From positions 248,001 to 312,000 of the forward strand of contig NZ_JHXX01000003.1 of NCBI RefSeq assembly GCF_000621605.1: 64,000 nucleotides of DNA. Reading direction: 5' to 3'. Shown here piece after piece: positions 9,601-17,363 of the stretch. The translations under genes were made by a program, and so were the position numbers. The notes below the pieces were generated by a model. The model saw only the letters and a program-made list of their open reading frames with translations. It was not told the origin of the DNA and searched no databases. The stretch's first letter is position 1. Each line of letters starts with the position of its first letter. The DNA is from Butyrivibrio sp. MC2021 (GTDB lineage Bacteria; Bacillota; Clostridia; Lachnospirales; Lachnospiraceae).

Positions 9601-11536
9601 TGGCAATCTCTTCTTTAAGCTTATCTATACTTTCCTGAACCTTTTTAGCTTCTTCACAGTCCTTACCGGCAGTTTCCTCTGCAGTCTTTTTAGCCTTCTC
9701 AAGTTCTGAAATCTGGTTGTTGAGGTTTTCTATATCTTCCTCTGCCTTATCCTTGATGCCATTCTGCTTTTTGATCTCAGCCTCAGCATCGGAAATCTTC
9801 TTGTTCTCGTCTTCGATGGCCTTCTCTGCATCTTCGATGGCTGTCTCAGCTGCTTTTTCCTTCTCCTTGGCCTTATCCAGAATTTCCTTCATTCCGGCTT
9901 CTGTCTCTGCAGCTTTCTTCGCATCCTCTGCTGCATCATTAAGTGCTTTCTGAGCATCGGACTTATCCTGATTAGCCTTGTTAAGGTCTTCCTGGGCATC
10001 TGTTATCTTATTCTCAGCCTCTTCTGCCTTCTTATTAAGCTCAGCAAGCTTATCCTCAGCCTCTTTTCTGGCAGCTTCCTTGCTGTCAGCAAGCTCCTTG
10101 GCTGCATTAAGCTCTTCCAATGCTTTTTCGTAGGCTTCTTTAGCTTCGTTATAAGCTTTTTCAGCAGCTTCATATTCGGTCTGAATCGCGCCGTATTCAC
10201 TCTTCTCTTGGTTAAGTGTTGCTTCAGCTGTCTTTTTGGCTCTTCCTGCAGCATCCCTTCTTGCAGCTGTTTCTTCCATGTCCTTTTCAAGGTCCTTGAC
10301 TGTCTTTTCCTTAGCATCATAGTCCGCTTTTACTTCGTCATACTCGCTCTGTACGCCGTCCTTTGCCTCCTGGGCTGCTTCTTTTTCAGATACAGCATCT
10401 TCGTAGGCCTTCTTAGCATCGTCAAGCTTCTTCTGAGAATCTGTAATAGCTGTGTCAGCATCTTTTACGTCTTCTGTAAGTTCGTTTATCTTTTCCTCGA
10501 GCTTATCTGCAGAATCTTTCTTTTTCTCGGCATCTGCTGAAGCCTCATCATATTCGGCTTTAGCTTCGTCTACCTTATCCTGGCATTTAGATACCTTCTT
10601 ATCCGCATCAACCTTATTCTCTCTTGCCTCAGCCAGAGCGGTATCTGCGGCGTTCAGGTCCTTCTTTGCGTTAATTACTGCGGACTTAGCCTTCTCGATG
10701 GCTTCCTTCACATCACCGCTGTAGTTTCCGTCGGGATCCTTGAGACCATACTGATCAAGGATGTCCTGAAGGGCCTTCTTTGCAGCGTCAACTGCTGCCT
10801 CTGCCTTGTCATATGCAGCCTTGGCATCGCTTACCTCTTTGCCTGCAGCATCTGCGTCGGCCTTGGCGTTGTCCACTGCCTTGTTTGCTGCCTCTGCCTG
10901 GTTCTTGGCATCCTCTGCAGCCTTGTTGGCATCATCCACAAGGTTCTTTGCTTCTTCCTTTGCCTTCTCAGCGGCCTTCTTGGACTTGTAGGTCTCATCG
11001 GCAGCTGTCTCAACAGCTTCGCCGTCTTCTGCAGCCTTGTCAGCGTCTGCCTCCGCAGCCTCAGCTGCTTCCTTTGCATCCTCTGCTTCGTCAGCGGCAG
11101 CCTGAGAATATTTCTCAGCCATCTCTGTGGCTTCGTCGTTTACTGTCTCCTCATACTCCTTAACAGCCTTCTCTGCTGCGTCATTGAGCTCATCAAGTTT
11201 CTCAACAGAATCCTCGATATTCTCTATGGCCTTCTCAGCATCCTGAAGGTCCTTATCTATATCGCTTGGTTCAACCGGCTCAGCAGACTCGTCGTCCATG
11301 GCATCTGTCACTGCATCCTTAGCATCCTCGATAGCGTCTGCTGCCTCGTTGTTGGCCTTTTCAGCACTGTCCTCAGGAAGGTCTGAGCCATTCTCTGTTA
11401 CTTCGGTGTTCTCATCAATAAACTCTGAGGGAACATCATACTCAGCCGCCTGCACAGTCATTGACTGAAGACCCATGCTGGCACTGATACCTATGGTAAT
11501 CGCTTTGATTATCTGCTTGTCAATTGAATTTTTCAT
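6686..11536 (-). CDS. Giant extracellular coiled-coil protein with C-terminal membrane anchor
   Basis: 1616 residues. A signal peptide (about 1-30) is followed by an acidic segment, then alternating Ala/Glu/Lys/Asp heptad-type sequence at about 60-754. A compact non-coiled domain rich in Tyr, Trp and Cys occupies about 754-880 (contains WSLNYIEVTYNGHKYYYSYE). A second coiled-coil stretch covers about 880-1425, then an Asn/Gly/Gln-rich linker, a Pro/Glu region, one hydrophobic segment near 1585-1605 and a KRKKK tail. This is a long-arm, globular-tip layout. No proper LPXTG motif is seen (LPTPIS only), so membrane tethering by the last helix is more likely than sortase attachment. A GGGAG site precedes the ATG. 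Probable surface fibre or adhesin; the ligand is unknown. Strong Ala/Glu codon bias produces many antisense open frames, which are shadows. Confidence 0.88.
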   Translation of the reverse strand: MKNSIDKQIIKAITIGISASMGLQSMTVQAAEYDVPSEFIDENTEVTENGSDLPEDSAEKANNEAADAIEDAKDAVTDAMDDESAEPVEPSDIDKDLQDAEKAIENIEDSVEKLDELNDAAEKAVKEYEETVNDEATEMAEKYSQAAADEAEDAKEAAEAAEADADKAAEDGEAVETAADETYKSKKAAEKAKEEAKNLVDDANKAAEDAKNQAEAANKAVDNAKADADAAGKEVSDAKAAYDKAEAAVDAAKKALQDILDQYGLKDPDGNYSGDVKEAIEKAKSAVINAKKDLNAADTALAEARENKVDADKKVSKCQDKVDEAKAEYDEASADAEKKKDSADKLEEKINELTEDVKDADTAITDSQKKLDDAKKAYEDAVSEKEAAQEAKDGVQSEYDEVKADYDAKEKTVKDLEKDMEETAARRDAAGRAKKTAEATLNQEKSEYGAIQTEYEAAEKAYNEAKEAYEKALEELNAAKELADSKEAARKEAEDKLAELNKKAEEAENKITDAQEDLNKANQDKSDAQKALNDAAEDAKKAAETEAGMKEILDKAKEKEKAAETAIEDAEKAIEDENKKISDAEAEIKKQNGIKDKAEEDIENLNNQISELEKAKKTAEETAGKDCEEAKKVQESIDKLKEEIANKEKAISDANSEITKQKSIAAEAGKSKEQAEADKEQAQKDQEAAKELADTAKALKDEADKAKEAADEAAKPLKDLNDKLDEANKAKEEAGLAEESAKEKLQKAKDKYAGSDDIEKLMKQADKYINKSRSKANNLTIAEQLISLIFLEENPELKAEDINVRASMQHKDWSLNYIEVTYNGHKYYYSYEVLDECGNTMDPVACAAYTYQIAIIRRNGKYDNVETILKEKDDYVAGNTKYQQDTKDAKEAVANTAKEKANADKTAEEAKKAVDDYTSNNAEAIENANKLAEAAADAESKYIAANKAATEAAEEADKKLNEAQGKIDEQQKAIDIANGIIGDKNKEITEATEKKTELSGQISSLEEQKKEVEKKYGENSKEAAEVQNKINELSNQVSNLNKNISDANQEVNKQNGLISDAQDEIKKQEGVITEQTSIKEDAAKDVQEASENYNEAKSNRESLDKVVEEKNKDLTDKTEAASKAETALDTAKADAKDAKDKADEAKTSLETLTEEAKKAKEALESPQENLNILQEKYEESKETKESLEKQRDEAAGELEAAQKAYDDLVAQINKEKNRYGNLSQRKRKAERVLEEAQKKLDAAQEKLDAANEVLTGAEGKETDAKEACDKAQSDLDAANDTYKEKSEELENEKANLENAKKELEDADSKKTEADEALQDAQKALENAKKAQDNAADELSDATAEQKEAKEKYDAVDEAYNKVNAMAEALKELKADSTVSKERIAALEAEYNKAVESYEEAKKAAAKAQEAADKAQEEADKASEVLNDKKKFKVRKPETGSEDNGNSGNQGNQGSQGNDQGSENTSNNQPQNTNVVYRNGSNKVSSLAGGDVADADLPEVLGATKPSKLVSKGNKAATSLEAGAVSQSENAVLAPEEEETVVVATEPDAVTENKDDAKVATPERGTTGTITNVVEPELPTPISTAKKFPWPWLLLGVGAVGVGTEEVIKRKKKSEKK

Positions 11537-11701
11537 ACTACTCTCCCATACTTTCTTTCATACATATATAATTTCGCCACTCTAAAATAGTAGCTTTGAC
11601 ATAGTATCAATTGAGCTATCATACAATCAATCATATTCAGAGTTTCTTTTGTCCCGAGCGATATTTCACGTGATTATATTCTTATCTTCGTGACAGGCAA
11701 T

Positions 11702-11744
11702 AAAAAACCCGGGGCACCGGAAGATTTCTCCCGAAGCCCTGGGT
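11702..11744 (-). terminator. Terminator of the zinc-ribbon membrane protein gene
   Basis: A GC-rich imperfect stem-loop (minus strand ACCCAGGGC... pairing with ...GCCCCGGGT) is followed by six T, 31 bp beyond the stop codon. Confidence 0.65.
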
Positions 11745-11774
11745 CTCAAAAATCATATGTATTTAGTTATCTGA

Positions 11775-13205
11775 TCAATATTCGTATCCGTGGTCCACAT
11801 GAACATGTGAGAAGAGGTACTTGTCCAGACGAACAATTGCCCATGGCGTGTAGATACCGCAGGTGATAGTTGAAAGAATTCCGCAGATGATGTACTGTCC
11901 GAAGAGACCAAGGCCTGTTCCGTCGTAGTACATTCTGTCTGCACCTACAATTGAGTGCTTCATCTGCCACTTCTCGATCATTGTTATTGTCCATGGTGTT
12001 GCGATAGAGCAGGTGAGTACGATCAGAAGTGTCTGAAGAAGACCATATCCGAAGAACTGGAAGCTGTTTCCGTCAAAGCTGCCCACTGAAGTCGGATCAT
12101 CAGCATAGAAGGTGTGCTGCATCTCCCATTTTCTGAGGGCTACTACCAGGAAGAAGCTGTAGATACCGCAGGTAACAACAGTAAGGATCTCCCAGAGGAT
12201 CCAGTGTCCAAGAAGTGATTCGCCGTTGCCGTTGAAATCAAGTCTTCTGCCGTCGATAACAGTGTGGGTCTTTCTCCACTTGAAGATCTTGCAGAGCATC
12301 CAGGGTGTTGCGATACCGCAGGTAACGCTTCCGAGAATAGCTGTAAGAACAAGAAGTCCCAGAAGCTCTGTGCCCTCGCCGTCAAAGTATGAATTGTTCT
12401 GGCTCATAACTGCGGGAACTGCATTGCCGTTAGCATCGGTGCCCTGAGGCATTGCTGCACGATCCTTCTCTTTTTCCCTGTTGTACTTGTCCTTCATCTC
12501 AGCGTAGAAAGACTTGTAGGCATCAATGTCTGCCTGCACATCAGGCTGTGATTCCATACCCTTTTTGCCAAGAACAACTCTAGCGATGGACTCAAGACCC
12601 CATGCCAGTGAAAGAAGTCCGAAGATAACAGTAACGTACTTCCAGTTAAAGAACATTCCAAGGCAGGAAACAAAGCTCAGCACTGAAGCGCCTAAAGCAA
12701 CGAAACCGAAAGGAGTTCTCTTTTCAGGCTTCTTGTAAAGGATATATCCAACAGCTCCAAGGCCTGCGCCTGCAGCAATAACAAATATAAGCTTAACCAA
12801 ACCGAAAAACACTTTGAAAACAACTCCGATAACCGGGATAAACAGGAAAATTCCCAGAACACGGAACAGGACCATCTTAATGATTCCCATGATAAGGGGC
12901 ATAAGCAGAAGCACAGGGGCTGCCAGCTCCATATTTTCAAGAGTCAGGTAATCCCTCCAGTTCTTTTTGATGTCCTCAGCCTTCTTACCGGCCTCGCTGA
13001 CGGTCTCCTTGATAACCCTGGCCTCATCTGAGTTCTTCACCTCGTTGATGGCATTATCGATTTCATTGCCCAGGGACTGTCCGGCATTTCCAAGGAAATC
13101 TCCCGCGGAAGGTCCCGCCTGGGGAGCCGGTGGCTGCTCGCCGCCGCAATACGGACAGAATCTGCTGTCATTGTCAATTTCTTTTCCACAGTGAACACAA
13201 AACAT
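11775..13205 (-). CDS. Zinc-ribbon membrane protein with four DUF898-like repeats
   Basis: 476 residues. The N-terminus MFCVHCGKEIDNDSRFCPYCGG is a CxxC...CxxC zinc ribbon. A Pro/Ala linker and soluble helical region follow, then several membrane helices (about 75-220), and finally four tandem ~50-residue units (about 260-470). Each unit starts with an aromatic-DGxG/FNGNG motif and contains a hydrophobic helix with TCGI or TCSI and a K/R-W segment. These units resemble the YjgN/DUF898 family, whose function is unknown. A GGAGG site precedes the ATG. The next gene upstream on the same strand (DUF2752-like) ends 20 bp away, so they are probably co-transcribed. Integral membrane, role unknown. 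Confidence 0.8.
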   Translation of the reverse strand: MFCVHCGKEIDNDSRFCPYCGGEQPPAPQAGPSAGDFLGNAGQSLGNEIDNAINEVKNSDEARVIKETVSEAGKKAEDIKKNWRDYLTLENMELAAPVLLLMPLIMGIIKMVLFRVLGIFLFIPVIGVVFKVFFGLVKLIFVIAAGAGLGAVGYILYKKPEKRTPFGFVALGASVLSFVSCLGMFFNWKYVTVIFGLLSLAWGLESIARVVLGKKGMESQPDVQADIDAYKSFYAEMKDKYNREKEKDRAAMPQGTDANGNAVPAVMSQNNSYFDGEGTELLGLLVLTAILGSVTCGIATPWMLCKIFKWRKTHTVIDGRRLDFNGNGESLLGHWILWEILTVVTCGIYSFFLVVALRKWEMQHTFYADDPTSVGSFDGNSFQFFGYGLLQTLLIVLTCSIATPWTITMIEKWQMKHSIVGADRMYYDGTGLGLFGQYIICGILSTITCGIYTPWAIVRLDKYLFSHVHVDHGYEY

Positions 13206-13224
13206 TTTTTCTTTTCCTCCTAGA

Positions 13225-13686
13225 TTAGAGTAGATTATTGCGCTTAATGAAAAACACAGCGCATACTAACGCGCAGGCCACGAGAAACAGTATTTCCCAT
13301 AACCTGAAATCTTCTTTCCCCTTATTTATGTATCTGATTCCTCGGATAATAAAAAAGATGATAAGCACCGGCAAAAGAGTGACAGAGAGAATGTTCCACT
13401 TTGCAGCCTCCCCAAAGTCCAGTCGGACTATAGCCGCAAGGGCGTGGCTCATGCCGCACCCGGGACACATAAGGCCGGTGACCCATCTGAAGATACATGG
13501 CAGCCCAAAACCCAGATTGGAGAATGCCACGATATACAGTATTACAAAAATCCCAATGGGAACGAACTCTTTGGCCAGAGCTCTGATCCTATCCCGCTTG
13601 TCTATGGCATTCCACCTCCGTTCCATTGCATTTTGGACTAACAACCTCAGTATTTTACCACATTTCTTCCAAAAGAGATTGACCAT
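13225..13686 (-). CDS. DUF2752 family membrane protein
   Basis: 153 residues with three to four hydrophobic helices and the family motif CPGCGMSHAL in the first loop (usual form CPGCGxTRA). The function of DUF2752 is unknown. The start is uncertain: neither the ATG at 13686 nor the one at 13626 (MERRWNAIDKR) has a clear ribosome site, and the shorter form would be closer to family length. It precedes the zinc-ribbon membrane protein by 20 bp on the same strand, suggesting a two-gene unit. Confidence 0.8.
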   Translation of the reverse strand: MVNLFWKKCGKILRLLVQNAMERRWNAIDKRDRIRALAKEFVPIGIFVILYIVAFSNLGFGLPCIFRWVTGLMCPGCGMSHALAAIVRLDFGEAAKWNILSVTLLPVLIIFFIIRGIRYINKGKEDFRLWEILFLVACALVCAVFFIKRNNLL

Positions 13687-13787
13687 TATGTGAAAAAATT
13701 ATCATCTACCTGACCAAATTTCATAAACAGGCCAAAATATTATATAATATAATAGATATAGTATCGATAAACCGAACAGGAATATTA

Positions 13788-15485
13788 ATGAAAAAAAAGC
13801 GGAGCAAAACAGGATTATTCGTGCTTCCGGTGGTGGTATTCATTATTTCCATCATCATTCTCGCCTTCGGAAGCAGACTTCTCACGGAGTCAAATATGAC
13901 CCGTTTCAGCCAGCTGGACAAGGGCTGGTCTGTTTGCTATGACGAAATTTCCCTGGAGGATGTCACCCTGTCGGAGCTGACCCTGTCCGGCATTCAAAAG
14001 GGCACCGTCATCACCACCACCAATACCCTTCCCCGCAAGCCCATTATTTCCCCCAATATCATGTTCGTGGGAAAAATGTCCATAATAGAAGTCTATGTGG
14101 ACGATGAAGAGGTCTATACCTACGGCCGTGAGGATTATGAAAACGGCAGGCTTATCCCCAAGAAATACCATTTCATCCCGGTAAACAGCGCAGAGATAAC
14201 CCATGAATTAAAGATAGTATATACAGTGGGCGAAGATGACATTTTTACAGAGATAGCCCCTGTATACTATGGCACCATGCATGACCTCATGAAGGAATTT
14301 CTTGAGGTTCACCGATTTCCTATTTTCGTAGGAGGCTTCCTTATCGTATATTCATGGCTTCTGTACTCCCTGGCCATATATCTGCTTCTTACGGGAAGGC
14401 GGGATCTCTCCATGTTCTTCAGTTCCGCCATCGCCATGCTTCTTGGTCTTTACACCTTTACCTACAACGACATCTTTTGTCTTCTCAGTGATAAAAACCA
14501 TCTTTTCTATGTCATGGAATTCATGACACTGTACCTGATCCCGCTGTCTGTCAGCGTGCTTCTTTACACTACCCACACAAATATCGTCACGGTCTGGCAG
14601 AGACTCATTATCATAATAAATTCCCTGCTTCCCGCAACGATACTGGTGATGCACCTTCTTAACATCATCCACATCAATCACTTTGTATCCCCCTTCCAGA
14701 TAGTAATTCTGGTGGAAATAGTGATAATGCTGCCGCCCCTGTTTATAGGCCTTAACAAAGAGCACAAAGAAAGACTCTCCTCGGAGACCTACACCGGCGT
14801 GGATGCGGACAGCTACCTGCTTCTTGGCTTTATCATTCTCATATTTTTTGCCCTGTTGGAAATCGGAAAATATAACTTCATCAAATTTACAGGCTATACC
14901 GACAGGCTCTTTACCAGCATCAACTACCTGACCCTGGGCATACTGTACTTCATTTTCTGCCTGTTTATTTACTATTTCCTCTACAGCATAGGCAGCATCA
15001 ACTCCAACTACATAAACAAGCAGCTGGAGGGTCTGGCCTTTACCGACACTCTGACCGGCCTTATGAACAGAGCCAAGTGCATGCAGTATTTCGCCGCCAT
15101 AGAAGTGCCCTATGCTGTGGTGAGCTTAGACCTGGATAACCTCAAGTACGTAAATGACAACTACGGCCACGCGGAGGGTGACAAAATGCTCCGGTCCTTT
15201 GCCCAGCTCCTTGACAAGGCATTTCCTACCGCAAGCATTCTGGGCCGTGTGGGGGGCGACGAGTTCCTGGTGACCATAGAGAACCCTTCCGACAATATCT
15301 GCGACAAGTGCATAAGGGACCTGGAAGATTACATGGACAATTTTAACGATGGCATTGAAAAGTTTACCCTCTCTGCCTCCTGTGGCTATGCCTACAGTAA
15401 AGAGATTCCCGGCGCCGGCTTTGAAGAAATCTTTTTCCTGGCAGACTCAAGAATGTATGAGATGAAGGAGAAACACCATGCGTAA
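13788..15485 (+). CDS. Membrane diguanylate cyclase with extracellular sensor (7TMR-DISM-like)
   Basis: 565 residues. One N-terminal membrane helix is followed by an extracytoplasmic beta-rich domain (about 35-175), six to seven membrane helices (about 180-395) and a cytoplasmic GGDEF domain (about 410-565). This resembles 7TMR-DISM receptors. The active site reads GRVGGDEFLV (about 487-496) and is intact; the RxxD inhibitory site is not seen, so product inhibition is probably absent. It should make c-di-GMP from two GTP. The last 8 bases overlap the next gene (ATGCGTAA), indicating translational coupling to a paralogue. The ligand of the outer domain is unknown. Confidence 0.88.
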   Translation: MKKKRSKTGLFVLPVVVFIISIIILAFGSRLLTESNMTRFSQLDKGWSVCYDEISLEDVTLSELTLSGIQKGTVITTTNTLPRKPIISPNIMFVGKMSIIEVYVDDEEVYTYGREDYENGRLIPKKYHFIPVNSAEITHELKIVYTVGEDDIFTEIAPVYYGTMHDLMKEFLEVHRFPIFVGGFLIVYSWLLYSLAIYLLLTGRRDLSMFFSSAIAMLLGLYTFTYNDIFCLLSDKNHLFYVMEFMTLYLIPLSVSVLLYTTHTNIVTVWQRLIIIINSLLPATILVMHLLNIIHINHFVSPFQIVILVEIVIMLPPLFIGLNKEHKERLSSETYTGVDADSYLLLGFIILIFFALLEIGKYNFIKFTGYTDRLFTSINYLTLGILYFIFCLFIYYFLYSIGSINSNYINKQLEGLAFTDTLTGLMNRAKCMQYFAAIEVPYAVVSLDLDNLKYVNDNYGHAEGDKMLRSFAQLLDKAFPTASILGRVGGDEFLVTIENPSDNICDKCIRDLEDYMDNFNDGIEKFTLSASCGYAYSKEIPGAGFEEIFFLADSRMYEMKEKHHA

Positions 15486-17154
15486 AAAAGTTCTTTTTCT
15501 TATCATAGCCTTCATAGTGTTCCAGCTGCAGATCGTGGTGTGGCAGCTGGTCTTCAAGCCCATCCACTACAGGGATGTCATTGTCCTTAACGATGGCTGG
15601 ACCGTAAACTACAACGGTGCAATCTACACAGATGTAAAGCTCTCCAATCTCAGAAATCTCCTGGGCACTTCAACCTACGCAGGGGATACTATTACCATGT
15701 CTAAAAAGATCGAGCCCCTTGCGGACCATCTGTCCCCCACCCTTATGTTTGAAACCAATTTCAGCGCCTGGAAGCTGCATTTCGGCGGCGCAGAGCTGGC
15801 CACCCATCACTATGACAAGCTCCAAAAAGGGCAGTTTGTGGGCAGCGAAAGGAACTTCGTACCCATGCCCTCCTCCACCGGCGAAGTGAATCTGGAGCTG
15901 GAGCTCTATGTTACCGATGACGGCGCCTACAGCTACTATTCGGCTCCGCTTCTTGGCAGCTATTCCGACGTTCTTTTATACTGCGTTTATACAAATATGT
16001 TTGTGTTCATGGCCTCCACCTTCCTTATCACCTTCGGCCTTATGTTCTTTGCCATAACCCTGGGCTTTAAAAGCACCATGCCGGAGATCAGGATGCAGAC
16101 CTTTGCCTCCCTTTTGTTCATCACTCTGGGAGTGTGGTTCCTGGCCCAGTTCAAGCTCTTCAGTCTCTTTGTCAACACCAGGGGCCACGAGACGGAGCTT
16201 GAGTATATATCCCTTTATCTTGTGGTTCCCCTGATGTACATGGTCATGGGAAGTATGCAGGATTATCTGAAAAAAAAGATCTTCATAGCCTTTGCCTCCA
16301 TCAGTACCCTGGTGGCGCTGCTGCCCATACTTTTACACACTTTCGGCCTTGTGCACATCAACAAATTCCTGGTTGTCTATCAGATAGACGCCCTGGTCCT
16401 CATGATATTTATGCTTGTGATGCTTATAAAGGACTATCGGAGGACCGGTCTTAACACCTCCCAGTCCATTCAGTTCGCCGGCCAGTGCGTTCTGGCGGGC
16501 TCCTTTATCATAAATGTGCTTTTCTATTACCTTGAAGTCTCTGGAATCTCTGAGCAGTTCATGATCTCAAAGATGGCGGTTCCCATGGGCGCCCTTTGCA
16601 TGGCCTTTGCCTCCCTGTTGAACTACTACGTATATATTTCCGAGACCTACGCCCGTAAAAAAGAGCGTGCCTCCCTGGCCCACCTTGCCTACGCCGACGG
16701 CCTTACCGGAATTCCCAACAGGTCCAGATACGAGAAATACTTATCTGACCTTGATGAAACCGATGAGGATTACTGCATTGTCAGCATTGACCTCAACAAC
16801 TTAAAGACCGTAAACGACCACAGCGGCCACCTTATGGGAGACAGATATCTTTCGGAATTCACAAAAGCTTTGGAGAAAAACAGCCTTAATAAAGGCTTTA
16901 TCGCCAGAATCGGCGGTGATGAATTTGTATTGGTTCTTACCGGGGAAAATATGGAACTGGCAGATAACATCATGGGCCATGTCCAAAGGGAACTTGACAG
17001 AATAAACAGCCTGAGCAAACTCTATAAACGCAGTGCCGCCTACGGTTATGCCTTCAGACACGAGATAACCGCAGGCGATTTCAATCAGGTTTATCTTCTT
17101 GCGGACCAGCGCATGTACCGCCACAAGTCGGAAATGAAAGAAAAGATGGCTTGA
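15478..17154 (+). CDS. Membrane diguanylate cyclase, paralogue of the upstream gene
   Basis: 558 residues with the same order of parts as its neighbour: signal-anchor helix, extracytoplasmic domain (about 30-165; both share a GW near the start and a beta-rich fold), a cluster of seven hydrophobic helices (about 170-390) and a GGDEF domain with intact ARIGGDEFVL near residue 478. No RxxD I-site is seen. The start codon lies inside the end of the upstream gene. The tandem probably arose by duplication with diverged sensor domains, which would let two stimuli, or a heterodimer, feed c-di-GMP synthesis. Confidence 0.87.
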   Translation: MRKKVLFLIIAFIVFQLQIVVWQLVFKPIHYRDVIVLNDGWTVNYNGAIYTDVKLSNLRNLLGTSTYAGDTITMSKKIEPLADHLSPTLMFETNFSAWKLHFGGAELATHHYDKLQKGQFVGSERNFVPMPSSTGEVNLELELYVTDDGAYSYYSAPLLGSYSDVLLYCVYTNMFVFMASTFLITFGLMFFAITLGFKSTMPEIRMQTFASLLFITLGVWFLAQFKLFSLFVNTRGHETELEYISLYLVVPLMYMVMGSMQDYLKKKIFIAFASISTLVALLPILLHTFGLVHINKFLVVYQIDALVLMIFMLVMLIKDYRRTGLNTSQSIQFAGQCVLAGSFIINVLFYYLEVSGISEQFMISKMAVPMGALCMAFASLLNYYVYISETYARKKERASLAHLAYADGLTGIPNRSRYEKYLSDLDETDEDYCIVSIDLNNLKTVNDHSGHLMGDRYLSEFTKALEKNSLNKGFIARIGGDEFVLVLTGENMELADNIMGHVQRELDRINSLSKLYKRSAAYGYAFRHEITAGDFNQVYLLADQRMYRHKSEMKEKMA

Positions 17155-17166
17155 GGGCTTATGCAA

Positions 17167-17334
17167 TCAAAGATGCTGGTCTCTGTCCACTTTGTCGTAC
17201 TGCTTTAAAAGCCATGGTTCTATGGCTGCGGTAAGCTTCATGTCCAGGTTAAAGAAATAGACTGTGAAGGTTACCCCAAAGAATACCACGGACACTATTA
17301 CAATTATCTTCAGTATTTTCAAAAATATTCCCAT
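17167..17334 (-). CDS. Small single-span membrane protein
   Basis: 55 residues from the ATG at 17334, which has a GGAGG site 7 bases upstream; the longer TTG-initiated frame to 17355 has none. One hydrophobic helix (about residues 3-28) is followed by an amphipathic, charged tail ending in KVDRDQHL. It begins 30 bp after the larger dehydratase subunit on the same strand, so it belongs to that operon. I do not recognise a family. It might tether or modulate the dehydratase, but that is only positional inference. Confidence 0.6.
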   Translation of the reverse strand: MGIFLKILKIIVIVSVVFFGVTFTVYFFNLDMKLTAAIEPWLLKQYDKVDRDQHL

Positions 17335-17363
17335 TTTGTCCTCCGATGTCGTCAAAATTTTTT

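Noticed and set aside
7000..11200. Several Ser/Ala-rich and Arg/Leu-rich frames inside the coiled-coil gene
   Set aside because: They come from the strong codon bias of an Ala/Glu/Lys-rich protein read in other frames.
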